Assembly: GCF_003112735.1 (NCBI RefSeq)
Contig: NZ_BFBR01000003.1
Span: 124,001-188,000 of the forward strand
Reading direction: 5' to 3'
DNA: 64,000 nucleotides
From: Candidatus Phycosocius bacilliformis
Lineage (GTDB): Bacteria > Pseudomonadota > Alphaproteobacteria > Caulobacterales > Aquidulcibacteraceae
Within the stretch, counting starts at the first letter, position 1. Every line of letters starts with the position of its first letter. The translations under genes and the position numbers were made by a program. The notes beneath the pieces are model-generated. The model ran no database searches and had not been told where the DNA came from. It saw nothing but the letters and a program-made list of their open reading frames with translations. Shown piece by piece: positions 1 through 10,746 of this stretch.

Positions 1-512
1 AATAGGGGGTGCAGCACCAGGGTGGCAGCCGCCACGCACAGGCTGGCCGCCACGCCATTCATCCGCGACACCCCAACCGCACTGGAACCCAAGAGCGGCC
101 AGATGGCCGCGATCAGCAGCAGCCCAATAGTGAGCCCACTCAATCCGGCAAAGCCCAATCCGGCCCCCGCCCATAAGACCGGGATTGCCACACTTTGCTG
201 GCCTTGGTTGGCCAGACTGGTCAGGAGAAAAATGGCGCAGAGACAAGCTGACAGCCAGACCAGAGCAACAATCAGTCGAATATCGGCGAATTGTAGGGCC
301 GGGACGAGCAAAATCGCGACCAGTAAAGCCAATAGGCCACTGACCCATTGAGCAGGCACCAGCGACGGGCCAGCCCGTGGCCACACCTTCTCGCCGAGGC
401 CGGAATCAGCCAATTCTGTTTGTTGTGCTACGTCCACGCCATTTTCTAACCGATCGGCTGGATAAAGTCGCCCCAGTTCGCGTGACAGGTGAAACCAGAC
501 TCCTGAAAACAT
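1..512 (-). CDS. Partial membrane protein of unknown function (runs off left edge)
   Basis: An open minus-strand frame of 170 codons starts at ATG 512 and has no stop before the window edge, so the C-terminus is missing. About 55 mostly polar residues come first, then at least four hydrophobic segments rich in Leu, Ala, Ile and Val separated by very short loops, so it is an integral inner-membrane protein with a cytoplasmic-looking N-terminal tail. It is divergent from the exported-protein gene starting at 591, leaving a 78-bp shared promoter region. There is no clear Shine-Dalgarno sequence before the ATG, so the start is uncertain. I do not recognise the family. Confidence 0.6.
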   Translation of the reverse strand, partial: MFSGVWFHLSRELGRLYPADRLENGVDVAQQTELADSGLGEKVWPRAGPSLVPAQWVSGLLALLVAILLVPALQFADIRLIVALVWLSACLCAIFLLTSLANQGQQSVAIPVLWAGAGLGFAGLSGLTIGLLLIAAIWPLLGSSAVGVSRMNGVAASLCVAAATLVLHPL

Positions 513-590
513 GAGTTGGTTGTGATTTATTCACAAACGCAGGGCCATAAGGTCGGTTTCTGTCTGCTGGGGCGCACGGAGGAAAGATCA

Positions 591-1676
591 ATGCAACGCA
601 AATGGCTGGCCTTTGTTTTCGCGGGTTTGTTGGCTGGAACAGGCCTGATGATCCATGCCGATGCCGCAGCTCAACAGCGCCCCAAAGCCGGCGCACCCAA
701 AGCGGCAGCCAAAAAAGCCCCTGCCCGAAAGGCAGCGCCAAAAGCCACCAAGGCAGCCCCGAAAGTCACAACTGTGCCTGCTGGCATTCTGATACCTCCC
801 GGTGCCAACACGTTGGGCGCACATGCCGCCCTCTATGCCGCCTATGCGAACGATGTGAACGGTTTGTCGGTCGGTAGCATTACAACAGGACGGGGCCTGA
901 CAGTGTCAACTGAAAGGATTGCACGCCATCTCAATTCGGACCGTCTGGCCCTTGGCATTATTGCCTATGGGGCGGCTTGGGCGGCCAGCGAACCTGAGTT
1001 TGTGACAGAAGTGCGCAAGGCTGAAGCGACCATGGGCCGCGATGCTCTGATCGCACGACTGCGGTCGGACATCACTTTTGCCCGCAGCCTGCCAGGCGGT
1101 GAACAAGCTGCCCAATCAGCTGCCCGTGTCGTGCTGGCCGACGCTGCCCGCATCCAGACCCAAGGGGATGCCTTCAAGCAGGCAGCTTATGACTGGCAAC
1201 GCTTTGCTTGGGCAAAGGCAAGTACTGCCGATTCTAAAGCACGCAATGCGGCGCTGCGTGCTTTGGTCCCTCCCCCCCCACTCGCCGCACCTTCAGTGAC
1301 CTTTTCAACTTTACCAGATGCCAATCCGACCAGTCAGTCGCGCCAAGTCCGCACCCAAGTGCTGCAGCGGGGTCTCAATATTTCCACCCCCGCCGCACGT
1401 GAGGCAATCGTTTTGACCGACCCGATCCGGCCTTACTCCCCGATTGATCGCATGGTTGCAGTTGCGGCTTTAACCGCCATCGGGGCCCCCAGCGACCGCA
1501 AGGAAGACACCGAAGCCCTGATGCGGGATCCCCGCTTGGTCAGCTGTGTGAATTCCTCGCGTCTGAACATGCAGATGTGTAATGCAGCCACCAAACAACC
1601 CTATGAGCGTTCCTTCTGTCTGGCCGAGCACCCTTTGGGTGAGATTGCCAAATGCATGGCCAAGGTGGTGCGTTAG
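591..1676 (+). CDS. Exported Ala/Lys/Pro-rich protein, unknown function
   Basis: This 361-residue protein begins with a clear Sec signal peptide (Met-Gln-Arg-Lys, a hydrophobic core, cleavage near Ala-Asp-Ala-Ala-Ala at about 22-27). A low-complexity stretch of Lys, Ala and Pro follows (about 28-62), then a soluble Ala-rich domain. The C-terminal 45 residues contain four Cys, which could form disulfides in the periplasm. The start at 591 is chosen over an upstream in-frame codon at 516 because a strong ribosome site (GGAGGAAAG, 578-586) precedes it and the signal peptide starts there. The family is not recognised; the Lys/Ala/Pro linker suggests a spacer near the envelope, which is inference. 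Confidence 0.8.
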   Translation: MQRKWLAFVFAGLLAGTGLMIHADAAAQQRPKAGAPKAAAKKAPARKAAPKATKAAPKVTTVPAGILIPPGANTLGAHAALYAAYANDVNGLSVGSITTGRGLTVSTERIARHLNSDRLALGIIAYGAAWAASEPEFVTEVRKAEATMGRDALIARLRSDITFARSLPGGEQAAQSAARVVLADAARIQTQGDAFKQAAYDWQRFAWAKASTADSKARNAALRALVPPPPLAAPSVTFSTLPDANPTSQSRQVRTQVLQRGLNISTPAAREAIVLTDPIRPYSPIDRMVAVAALTAIGAPSDRKEDTEALMRDPRLVSCVNSSRLNMQMCNAATKQPYERSFCLAEHPLGEIAKCMAKVVR

Positions 1677-1775
1677 GGTCTGTCACCTTGTTTCCTGAAG
1701 TGCCGCATTCTGTATGCCGAAAGTCGACTGCTCGATTTCGGCCCAATGTTCTGAATTGAAAGCCTGACTGCAAGC

Positions 1776-2201
1776 ATGACCGATGCCCGTCTTGAGGAGC
1801 TGATTGAGGAATTCTCCTTCCTGGATGATTGGGAGGAGCGTTATCGCTATGTCATTGATCTGGGTCGGGGTTTGCCGCCGTTGCCGTCTGAGGAGAAGCT
1901 TGATGTGGCCAAGGTTCGCGGGTGTGCCAGCCAGGTATGGCTGATTTCCAACCTTGATCCTGACAGTGGCCATATCCAGTTTCGCGGTGAATCTGATGCT
2001 GCCATTGTGCAAGGTCTTTTGGCGATTTTGATCCGGCTTTATTCAGACCGCCCAGCCCATGAGATTTTGAACCTGGATGCAGCCAGCGCCTTTCAAGCAT
2101 TGGGCTTAGGGGAGGCTTTGAGCCCACAACGCTCCAATGGGCTGAAAGCTATGGCGTTGCGGATCCAAGATGTCGCCCGGGACGCAAAAGCGGCCGGTTG
2201 A
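1776..2201 (+). CDS. sufE: Cysteine desulfuration protein SufE
   Basis: SufE accepts persulfide sulfur from the cysteine desulfurase SufS and passes it to the SufBCD scaffold during iron-sulfur cluster assembly in the cytoplasm. The protein has the usual length (141 residues). The acceptor cysteine is Cys50 in Val-Arg-Gly-Cys-Ala-Ser-Gln-Val-Trp, the family signature. The N-terminal helix with Phe-Leu-Asp-Asp-Trp-Glu-Glu-Arg-Tyr is also typical. No other suf gene is nearby, so it stands alone here, as sufE often does in alphaproteobacteria. Confidence 0.95.
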   Translation: MTDARLEELIEEFSFLDDWEERYRYVIDLGRGLPPLPSEEKLDVAKVRGCASQVWLISNLDPDSGHIQFRGESDAAIVQGLLAILIRLYSDRPAHEILNLDAASAFQALGLGEALSPQRSNGLKAMALRIQDVARDAKAAG

Positions 2202-2284
2202 ATTTTCCTCTGTTTGGGGCGCTCAAGGCTCGCGGCTGGCGTGAAGCGAGGTTTAGGCAATTCTTGGTGCCTTTTCGCCATGAG

Positions 2285-2313
2285 ATCCCGGATCGGCTAA
2301 CACCGTCCGGGAT
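2285..2313. repeat. Intergenic inverted repeat (8-bp arms, 13-nt loop)
   Basis: The arms ATCCCGGA and TCCGGGAT are perfect complements around a 13-nt loop, between sufE and the convergent DnaA-like gene. No T-run follows on either strand, so it is not a classical intrinsic terminator. It resembles GC-rich palindromic elements scattered between genes in many alphaproteobacteria, but I saw no second copy in this window. Confidence 0.5.
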
Positions 2314-2349
2314 GACAACGACCCGAAAAAATTACCCCCAACTGCATCG

Positions 2350-2700
2350 TCAAGCTGCTTGCTGATCGGGCAAAAAGCGTGGTGCCGGGGCTGCGCGCAG
2401 GGCAGCTTCCAGCTGGTCGAGCATGTCATCTAAATGCGGATCATCGCGGCGATCTTCTATGAGATGACAAGCATAAGCCACGGTTGAGCGGTCGCGGCCA
2501 AAAGCAATCGCAACCCGGTGCAGGCTTAAGCCAAAGGCGACGTGGGTGAGATACATCGCCGTCTGGCGCGCAAAAGCGTGCTGCGCAGTGCCCCGATCAG
2601 GCACCAAAAGATCACCCTTAATGCCCAGGGCAAAGGCTGCGGCCTCGCAGGCAAAACGGGCCCGGGCACAATCAAGCATATGGCGTTCATCTGGCTTCAT
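2350..2700 (-). CDS. DnaA domain-IV-like DNA-binding protein
   Basis: This 116-residue protein resembles only the C-terminal DNA-binding domain (domain IV) of the replication initiator DnaA. Residues 44-80 carry the Ala-Arg-Gln-x-Ala-Met-Tyr-Leu helix, the Gly-Leu-Ser-Leu turn and Gly-Arg-Asp-Arg-Ser-Thr-Val, matching the DnaA-box recognition loop Gly-Arg-Asp-His-Thr-Thr-Val. No AAA+ ATPase domain is present, so it cannot initiate replication itself. Start 2700 is preferred because GAGGTGGG lies just upstream; an upstream in-frame start at 2775 would add 25 atypical residues. Related stand-alone proteins are common in alphaproteobacteria, usually without an assigned function. Confidence 0.8.
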   Translation of the reverse strand: MKPDERHMLDCARARFACEAAAFALGIKGDLLVPDRGTAQHAFARQTAMYLTHVAFGLSLHRVAIAFGRDRSTVAYACHLIEDRRDDPHLDDMLDQLEAALRAAPAPRFLPDQQAA

Positions 2701-2849
2701 GGTTTTCCCACCTCGGTCAATGCCCACAGACTGACATGGCCGGAACACGCAGAGGATGGATGGGAAACTATCCAACCGTCAGCCTGTCGACACCGACAGG
2801 GTATGGCCGTCTTTGACGTGAGGGCGGGGTGCAAATCGAGCCAAACACA

Positions 2850-2881
2850 AACAAAAAGCGCGGCCCGTTGCCGGACCGCGC
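2850..2881 (-). terminator. Intrinsic terminator of the groESL operon
   Basis: Read on the minus strand, a 10-bp GC stem (GCGCGGTCCG / CGGGCCGCGC, one G-T wobble) with a GCAA tetraloop is followed by CTTTTTGT. It lies beyond the three tandem repeats after groEL, so those repeats are expected to be part of the groESL mRNA 3' end. Confidence 0.85.
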
Positions 2882-2892
2882 CACTTGTTTGA

Positions 2893-4794
<1,902 letters not shown>

Positions 4795-4819
4795 TCAAGT
4801 TATTCAGAAAGAGGAAGGA

Positions 4820-5110
4820 TTAGGATTCGATGACGCCGAGGACGTCGGCTTCCTTCATGATCAGAAGATCATCACCGTCGATCTTCACTTCCGTGCCGGA
4901 CCATTTGCCGAACAGGATGCGATCGCCAACCTTCAAGTCGAGCGCAATCCGGTCGCCGTCTTCGTCGCGGGCCCCTGGGCCAACAGCGACAACTTCGCCT
5001 TCCTGTGGCTTTTCTTTGGCGGTGTCGGGGATGATGATCCCGCCTTTGGTTTTGGTTTCTTCTTCAACGCGCTTTACCAGCACGCGATCGCCAAGCGGAC
5101 GAAATGCCAT
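4820..5110 (-). CDS. groES: Co-chaperonin GroES (10 kDa)
   Basis: GroES is the heptameric lid of the GroEL chamber. The protein is 96 residues, the standard length, starts [10 protein letters not shown] and contains the mobile loop [11 protein letters not shown] (about 16-27) that docks onto GroEL. AGGGAGC sits 8 nt before the ATG. It is first in the groES-groEL operon. Confidence 0.99.
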   Translation of the reverse strand: MAFRPLGDRVLVKRVEEETKTKGGIIIPDTAKEKPQEGEVVAVGPGARDEDGDRIALDLKVGDRILFGKWSGTEVKIDGDDLLIMKEADVLGVIES

Positions 5111-5180
5111 TTGACTTGCTCCCTACAAGGCTTGTCAGTTTCAGAAAATGAGTGTCGTCCAATCGGCCGGACGGTGCGCC

Positions 5181-5207
5181 TTAGCACTCACCCTTGCCGA
5201 CTGCTAA
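5181..5207 (-). promoter_or_regulatory. CIRCE operator (HrcA binding site)
   Basis: The inverted repeat TTAGCACTC - 9 nt - GACTGCTAA matches the CIRCE consensus (TTAGCACTC-N9-GAGTGCTAA) with one mismatch in the second arm. It lies 71 bp upstream of groES in its leader, the standard place for repression by HrcA. The repressor gene itself is not in the window. Confidence 0.95.
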
Positions 5208-5216
5208 CACAGCGTG

Positions 5217-5245
5217 CAGGTAGGGATGCCCCATTGACGTGTCAA
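5217..5245 (-). promoter_or_regulatory. Probable groESL promoter
   Basis: On the minus strand TTGACA (5240-5245) and TACCTG (5217-5222) are separated by 17 bp, directly upstream of CIRCE, so transcription would start in or just before the operator. The -10 box is weak. An RpoH-type reading of the same region cannot be excluded. Confidence 0.6.
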
Positions 5246-5387
5246 CAGGGCGACTGGGCAAAAAAATGCAGTGGCTCGCAAGGAAGGAAGCGCCGTCGGT
5301 GTGCCGCTTGATTTCTGGGTATGCAGAACTGCGCTTCGCCCCAATGCACTGGCTGACATGAGCCCTTTGAGTGCCTATGTGGCCCCC

Positions 5388-6248
5388 ATGACTGATACAC
5401 CCCTTACCCTCGTCAAAGCTTGGACCGCGGCGCGCAAACGTCTGGAGGCAGCCGGCATCGACACGCCTGTGATCGATGCGCGTATTTTGTTGTTAGCGGC
5501 AGCCGAGATTGACCGCGCGGTTCTGATCGGAGACCCCCACCGCGTGCTGTCACCAGAGGCACAGGCGCGGTTTGACGCCTATGTTGCCCGGCGCGAGGCG
5601 CGCGAACCGGCTGCCCATATCGTTGGCAAGAAAGGGTTCTGGACGCTGGATCTCATCAGCGACCGACGTGGATTGGTGCCGCGTCCAGAGACTGAGGTGA
5701 TTGTCGATATCATTCTCAAGGCCCATGCGGTGGATGTGCCCAACCGCATACTTGACTTGGGTGTCGGCTCTGGAGCGATCCTGCTCGCGCTGTTGGCGGA
5801 AAGACCCAGTTGGACTGGCGTTGGGGTGGATCAGTCGGAAGAGGCCCTTGAGCTGGCCCGTGAAAATGCCGCTCTGCATGGCCTGAGCGCGCGCCTCGAC
5901 CTGCGCCAAGGTGATTGGCACCACGGCATTGACGAGCGCTTTGATATTGTGGTGTCAAATCCGCCCTATATCCCCTCCGACGTCATTGAAACCCTGCAAG
6001 AGGAAGTGCGCTTGCACGATCCGCGCCTCGCACTCGATGGCGGAAGCGACGGCTTGGACCCCTATCGCACCCTATTTGAGGCCTTGCCGGGCCTTTTGAA
6101 ACCCGAAGGCCTGTTTGCATTCGAGTTTGGGATCGATCAGGCAAATGTGATCATGGCCATGGCCCAGGCCGTCCCTGAACTGACGAATCTTCGTGTGATC
6201 AAAGACTTATCAAATATTGATCGCGTGATTATGGGAACACGCCTCTAA
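5388..6248 (+). CDS. prmC: Peptide chain release factor N5-glutamine methyltransferase
   Basis: PrmC methylates the Gln of the Gly-Gly-Gln motif in release factors RF1 and RF2 using S-adenosylmethionine, tuning translation termination. From the chosen start the protein has 286 residues, the family norm. It shows the N-terminal helical domain with Ala-Gly-Ile-Asp-Thr-Pro near 22-27, Pro-Arg-Pro-Glu-Thr-Glu near 98-103, the SAM-binding Asp-Leu-Gly-Val-Gly-Ser-Gly (123-129) and the catalytic Asn-Pro-Pro-Tyr (191-194). An ATG at 5358 and a GTG at 5271 are also in frame; none has a good ribosome site. It usually follows prfA, which is absent here. A DUF4167 gene, a common neighbour, comes after the TonB receptor. 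Confidence 0.93.
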   Translation: MTDTPLTLVKAWTAARKRLEAAGIDTPVIDARILLLAAAEIDRAVLIGDPHRVLSPEAQARFDAYVARREAREPAAHIVGKKGFWTLDLISDRRGLVPRPETEVIVDIILKAHAVDVPNRILDLGVGSGAILLALLAERPSWTGVGVDQSEEALELARENAALHGLSARLDLRQGDWHHGIDERFDIVVSNPPYIPSDVIETLQEEVRLHDPRLALDGGSDGLDPYRTLFEALPGLLKPEGLFAFEFGIDQANVIMAMAQAVPELTNLRVIKDLSNIDRVIMGTRL

Positions 6249-6394
6249 TGCTGCCGCTTGACCTTGCGTATTTAGGCAATTGAGCCCGGATATTGGCCAA
6301 AAAACAGCTTTACAGATTTATGAAGCAGTCGCACACTTTCCTCGCCTGAAGCGGATCCACCCAAAAAAGGAGCGCACGGGCAAGGGAGGACAGA

Positions 6395-9373
6395 ATGAGT
6401 AGAAACGCTTTGCGAAGCGGGGCAAGCGCCCTGCTGGCTATCTTTATGACAACGGGCGCAACACAGGTTTTTGCGCAAACAGCCACCAGTGATGAAGCCC
6501 CCAAGAAAGAAGTGGAAGTCGTGGTCGTCACCGGGACCTTTATCCGGGGCACCTCGGAGAGTGCGTCTCTACCCGTCAATGTCATCAGTTCTGCTGACCT
6601 TGAAAAGGCTGGCACGCCCAGCACTGTGGAACTGATCAAACTCCTCAATGTTTCAAGTGGTGTGCAGGGTGATACCAACCAATTTGACTCCCGGGCGCAG
6701 GGTAATGAAGGCGCAGGCTCGGTCAATTTGCGTGGGATTGGCCCCGAGCGTACCCTCGTTCTGCTCAATGGTCGCCGCATGGCCTATAATCCGTTCGGTT
6801 TGGTCGGCACGGTGGTTGATACCAATCTGATCCCGTCGGCGGCAATTGGTCGGGTTGAAGTCCTCAAAGACGGTGCTGCGGCAACCTACGGCTCTGACGC
6901 AGTCGCCGGGGTGGTCAATTTCATTACCCGGACCAATCTGGAGGGCTTTGAAGTCGGTGGCGACTACAAGGCCATCGATGGTTCAGATGGCAATTACACG
7001 GCCTCGCTTGCGTGGGGACATAAGACCGATCGGGCTAAACTTTTCGTCTCACTTGGCCTGCAAAAAAAGACCGAATTGCCCGTTACGGCGCGTGACTGGG
7101 CTAATCGCGACTATCTGTCCAATCCCGAAGGTGGTTGGTCGGCTGCTGGTAATCCCGGCACCTACATCGCCATTGGTCCCACGGGAGGCCCCGTATCACT
7201 GCCAACACGGGAACCCAATTGCACCCCGCTTGGTGGATTTGCTGGCTTCAGCGGTTCGACGCCGGTCTGTTTCTTCCATTTCACGCCCTATGATAATCTG
7301 GTGGAAAAAGAAGAACGCTCGCAATTCTTTGCCAGTGCGGACGTCACCATTAATGAAAATCACGCCCTGCATGGGGAGATTTTGATTTCAAACACCAATA
7401 CGCCGGAATGGAAAACCTCACCCAGCTATGCCTTCTTACAGGCACCCTCGGCACAGGCTTTGCCAACGCCGTCCGGTCTGCCCGGCCGCTTCTTCGTCCC
7501 GGCAACCAACCCAGGCTATATTGACCTCTTGGCCAAGAATCCCGGGCTTTTCCCTGCCAGTGCGATTGGCGTCAATATGCTAGCCTATCGGCCATTCAGC
7601 TATGGCGGGAATCCAAAGTTCACCAGCAGCGACCCACGTGGTGGCTCGCAGGGCGAACGCAGCTTTGAAGCTGTGCGCGTTTCGGTTGGGCTCAAAGGCA
7701 AGCTGACCGAAAGCATCAATTATGATGTCAATCTGGCCGCCATGGACGATACCGGCATTCGCACAGGCTATGACGTTCTGGTCAATCGGTTCCAGCTGGC
7801 TTTGCGCGGCCTAGGTGGTCCAAACTGCAATGTGGCTGCCAATACGCCCGGCGCAAACGGGTGCCAATGGTTCAGCCCGTTTGGAACTGCGATCCCCGGC
7901 AATTCGGTAACCGGGGTGGTCAATCCTCAGTATAATGCCGCTTTGGGCGCAGCCAATGCCGCGCTTGTTGATTGGTTCTACCCAGAGGTGCGCACCAAAC
8001 AGACCTCCAGCTTGGTGGTGTTTGATGCCGTTCTCAATGGCGAGCTTGGGATTCAGCTTGGTGACGGGCCAATCGGCTGGGCGGCTGGCTACCAGTACCG
8101 CAAAAATTCCTTCCGGTCTGACTTCAGCAAGTTCTCCGATTTGACCCAGCAGCCTTGCGTGTCATCGCCGGACTTCAACAATAATGTCTGTGCGGCCATC
8201 ACCGGGCCAACTGTGTTCTTGTCTGGCTCGTTTCCGGCCAATGTTAGTGCGGATGTGAATGCGGCCTTCTTCGAGTTGCGCCTGCCATTCTCTGAACGGT
8301 TTGAGGCTCAAATCGCCGGGCGTTATGAGGACTTTGGCGGCAAGGTCGGCTCGACCTTCAATCCGAAATTGTCGGCGAAATGGCAGATGACAGATACATT
8401 TGCCTTGCGTGGGTCAACCAGCACGACCTTCCGGGCACCATCGGTCTCCAACATTCAGCCAACCTCGGTGACCACACTGCAAAGCATTCTCGGCACTTTC
8501 CGCGCCGTGGATATCTTTGGCAACCCGGACTTGGAACCTGAAACAGCGACAACCTACAATGTGGGCGCGTTGTTTGACTCAGGCCATTTGCGTGCATCGG
8601 TCGATTATTGGCGGTTTGATTTCGACAATCCGATCGTGAACGAACCAATCGCGGGCCTTGTCGCCGCCCTGTTCCCAACCACAGGGGCCGGCAATTGCGG
8701 CAACTCAGCTTTTGCTGCCATCCAGGCCAAATTCACCTTCTCCGGGGGTGTCTGCAACTCGGCCAACATCTCGCGGTTGAATACCACGGTGATCAACGGC
8801 TCACCGCTCCTGACAGACGGGATTGATGTCAGCATCGACTATATGTTCGAGAATGTGATGGGTGGCGATCTCAAGCTCGGGCTCGATGCCACCTACACCA
8901 TGAGCTATGACATTGACGCGCTGTTTATCGGCGGGGTGAAAGTCGCCGAACCCCTTGATGCGGTCGGCAAGCTCAACTTCCAGACAACTGCCTATCCGCT
9001 TCCCCAATATAAAGGCACGCTCTATGGGCTTTATGAAACGGGCGGACACAGCTTGCGGCTGGCGATGAATTTCATCGACGAATATGAAGATCAGCGCACC
9101 GCGCCCTTTGCCGCAAGCCTCAATTATAGCGCCACGGCTGGGACAACAGCGGTGATTTCCAGCGGCAAGACGATCAAGGGCTGGCAATCATTCGATCTCA
9201 ATTATCGTTGGGCGATGGACAATGACCTGACCTTCACCTTCGGGATTGAGAATATTCTCGATCGGGATCCAAGCTTTGCCCGTCTTGAACTCAATTATGA
9301 CCCCTTCACAGGCAATCCCTTGGGCCGCACCTATAAGATCGGCCTGAAAAAGGCCTTTGGTGGTCCGAAGTAA
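6395..9373 (+). CDS. TonB-dependent outer-membrane receptor
   Basis: This 992-residue protein imports a large or scarce substrate across the outer membrane using TonB energy. It has a signal peptide ending near Ala27, an N-terminal plug starting about residue 45 (Val-Val-Val-Thr-Gly-Thr, a TonB-box-like stretch, then Leu-Asn-Gly-Arg-Arg and Val-Leu-Lys-Asp-Gly-Ala-Ala-Ala-Thr-Tyr-Gly), and a long beta-barrel ending in a hydrophobic Lys-rich C-terminus. AGGGAGGACAG precedes the ATG. The overall pattern fits the expanded Caulobacter/sphingomonad receptor family, whose members often take up oligosaccharides or other nutrients. The substrate cannot be told, and no neighbouring uptake or catabolic genes point to one. 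Followed by an intrinsic terminator. Confidence 0.96.
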   Translation: MSRNALRSGASALLAIFMTTGATQVFAQTATSDEAPKKEVEVVVVTGTFIRGTSESASLPVNVISSADLEKAGTPSTVELIKLLNVSSGVQGDTNQFDSRAQGNEGAGSVNLRGIGPERTLVLLNGRRMAYNPFGLVGTVVDTNLIPSAAIGRVEVLKDGAAATYGSDAVAGVVNFITRTNLEGFEVGGDYKAIDGSDGNYTASLAWGHKTDRAKLFVSLGLQKKTELPVTARDWANRDYLSNPEGGWSAAGNPGTYIAIGPTGGPVSLPTREPNCTPLGGFAGFSGSTPVCFFHFTPYDNLVEKEERSQFFASADVTINENHALHGEILISNTNTPEWKTSPSYAFLQAPSAQALPTPSGLPGRFFVPATNPGYIDLLAKNPGLFPASAIGVNMLAYRPFSYGGNPKFTSSDPRGGSQGERSFEAVRVSVGLKGKLTESINYDVNLAAMDDTGIRTGYDVLVNRFQLALRGLGGPNCNVAANTPGANGCQWFSPFGTAIPGNSVTGVVNPQYNAALGAANAALVDWFYPEVRTKQTSSLVVFDAVLNGELGIQLGDGPIGWAAGYQYRKNSFRSDFSKFSDLTQQPCVSSPDFNNNVCAAITGPTVFLSGSFPANVSADVNAAFFELRLPFSERFEAQIAGRYEDFGGKVGSTFNPKLSAKWQMTDTFALRGSTSTTFRAPSVSNIQPTSVTTLQSILGTFRAVDIFGNPDLEPETATTYNVGALFDSGHLRASVDYWRFDFDNPIVNEPIAGLVAALFPTTGAGNCGNSAFAAIQAKFTFSGGVCNSANISRLNTTVINGSPLLTDGIDVSIDYMFENVMGGDLKLGLDATYTMSYDIDALFIGGVKVAEPLDAVGKLNFQTTAYPLPQYKGTLYGLYETGGHSLRLAMNFIDEYEDQRTAPFAASLNYSATAGTTAVISSGKTIKGWQSFDLNYRWAMDNDLTFTFGIENILDRDPSFARLELNYDPFTGNPLGRTYKIGLKKAFGGPK

Positions 9374-9395
9374 GGCTTAAATCTCTTCTGGCTGG

Positions 9396-9432
9396 CGGCC
9401 CGACCTTTCACCGGTCGGGCCGTTTGCTTTTG
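9396..9432 (+). terminator. Intrinsic terminator after the TonB-dependent receptor
   Basis: Arms CGGCCCGACC and GGTCGGGCCG flank a short loop and are followed by a T-rich stretch (TTTGCTTTT), 22 bp after the receptor stop codon. Confidence 0.85.
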
Positions 9433-9894
9433 TTGATGCATCAACAGATTGGGGCCTTTTCAATCCGGTTTAATCAGGCTATATCGATTTTGTTCATGAT
9501 GCAGCCTGACGGTTTCAATACCGGCTGGGGGGTCTGCAATGGACAGCGGCACACCATCAACTCTAGCCCCAACCTCCTGCTCATTTCTGGTCTCTGGCAA
9601 CTGCCTTGATATCAGGACTCTGCATTTCGAGGCTTGTGGAATCAGGGAAATGATCGTGTGACAGCAGGCAGTCATTAAGGCGTTGAAATCCGTCTTCGGA
9701 TCAAGTGTCGACGATAACTGTTGTAAAGGGCGGTTGTTCAGGCCTCATCGTTGGGTCCTGCAGTCCCCATCATATTCAAAACCTACGTGTTCGCTTTTGG
9801 TAAGAAACTTGACACGCAGGAACCATGAGACCGGCTCAACAGCTTGCTCGTGGCAGGACATGGCAGATTTAGCCAAGAAACATACAGGGCTTGC
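9433..9894. other. Gene-free stretch with a perfect 16-bp palindrome
   Basis: I see no convincing gene in these 460 bp; short open frames on both strands lack family-like sequence. It begins with the perfect palindrome TGTTGATGCATCAACA (9431-9446), which directly follows the terminator T-run. The rest probably carries the promoter and leader of the DUF4167 gene, but no clear -35/-10 pair was picked out. Confidence 0.4.
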
Positions 9895-10740
9895 ATGATG
9901 AAGCGCCAACGCGGTCGAGGACGTAATCCAGGCCAAAAACCACAGAATAACAATCCCAATCGCGCCTATGAGTCGAACGGACCTGACATTAAGGTACGTG
10001 GTTCGGCCCAAACCGTCTTTGAAAAATACCAACAGCTCGCCCGTGACGCTAATAGTGCCGGGGACCGCGTGCTGGGGGAAAACTATCTCCAACACGCCGA
10101 ACATTATTTCCGCGTTCTGCGCGCGATGCAGCCCACCTTTGTGCCGCGCAGCGATATGATGATCGCGGGCTATGATGACGACGCCGATGAGGGTGATGAA
10201 GCCGCTGACGGGGTTGAGGGCGCAGAAGCTGACGGCGGAGAAGCTGGCGAAGCCACCGGCCAGCCCGACTTCAATCCAGCACGCCCCCCGCGTGAGAATC
10301 GCTTTGAAGGCAATCGCGCAGAAGGCCGCAATGACGGTGATGAGGATCGTTTCGGTCGTCGCCGGCGCCGTCGTCGTGATCGGTTTGGCAATGAAGGCCC
10401 CTATCAGGCCAATGGCGGGGATGAAGGCCAGGGTGAGCCATCTCGGCCAATCCGCCATGAAGGTCGGCCCGAGACAGGCGGTGAGGGTGGTTTTGCTGGC
10501 AATGGCGAGGGTTTCGTCCGCAGCTTAAGTGCCCCACCGAGCGATTTTGCCGAAGTGGCGAGCTTTAGTGAACCACAGGAATTTGGTGCGAACCCAGAGG
10601 CTGGTCCAACACGTGAGCGGCGGCCACGGCCACCCCGCGCACCGCGTGCGCCTCGGCCTGACAAGGGCGAAGATACCGCATTTGGCGGGGAATTACCTGC
10701 TTTCCTCACTGCGCCAGTGCCGACACCCTCGGCTGATTGA
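9895..10740 (+). CDS. DUF4167 domain protein, probable nucleic-acid-binding
   Basis: The protein has about 281 residues. The N-terminus is basic (Arg-Gly-Arg-Gly-Arg-Asn-Pro-Gly), then comes the DUF4167 domain (about 25-85) with Val-Phe-Glu-Lys-Tyr and Ala-Glu-His-Tyr-Phe-Arg-Val-Leu. After that the chain is low complexity: an acidic Asp/Glu/Ala/Gly stretch, a run of seven Arg, then Pro/Arg-rich sequence. DUF4167 is an alphaproteobacterial family of unknown function often encoded near prmC, as here. The basic ends suggest RNA or DNA contact, which is inference. Start is ATG 9895 or the adjacent ATG 9898. Confidence 0.9.
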   Translation: MMKRQRGRGRNPGQKPQNNNPNRAYESNGPDIKVRGSAQTVFEKYQQLARDANSAGDRVLGENYLQHAEHYFRVLRAMQPTFVPRSDMMIAGYDDDADEGDEAADGVEGAEADGGEAGEATGQPDFNPARPPRENRFEGNRAEGRNDGDEDRFGRRRRRRRDRFGNEGPYQANGGDEGQGEPSRPIRHEGRPETGGEGGFAGNGEGFVRSLSAPPSDFAEVASFSEPQEFGANPEAGPTRERRPRPPRAPRAPRPDKGEDTAFGGELPAFLTAPVPTPSAD

Positions 10741-10746
10741 GGCAGA

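Noticed and set aside
9460-9675. Minus-strand open frame of 71 codons in the gap after the TonB receptor
   Set aside because: No ribosome site, signal peptide, membrane segment or family-like motif; composition looks like non-coding sequence.
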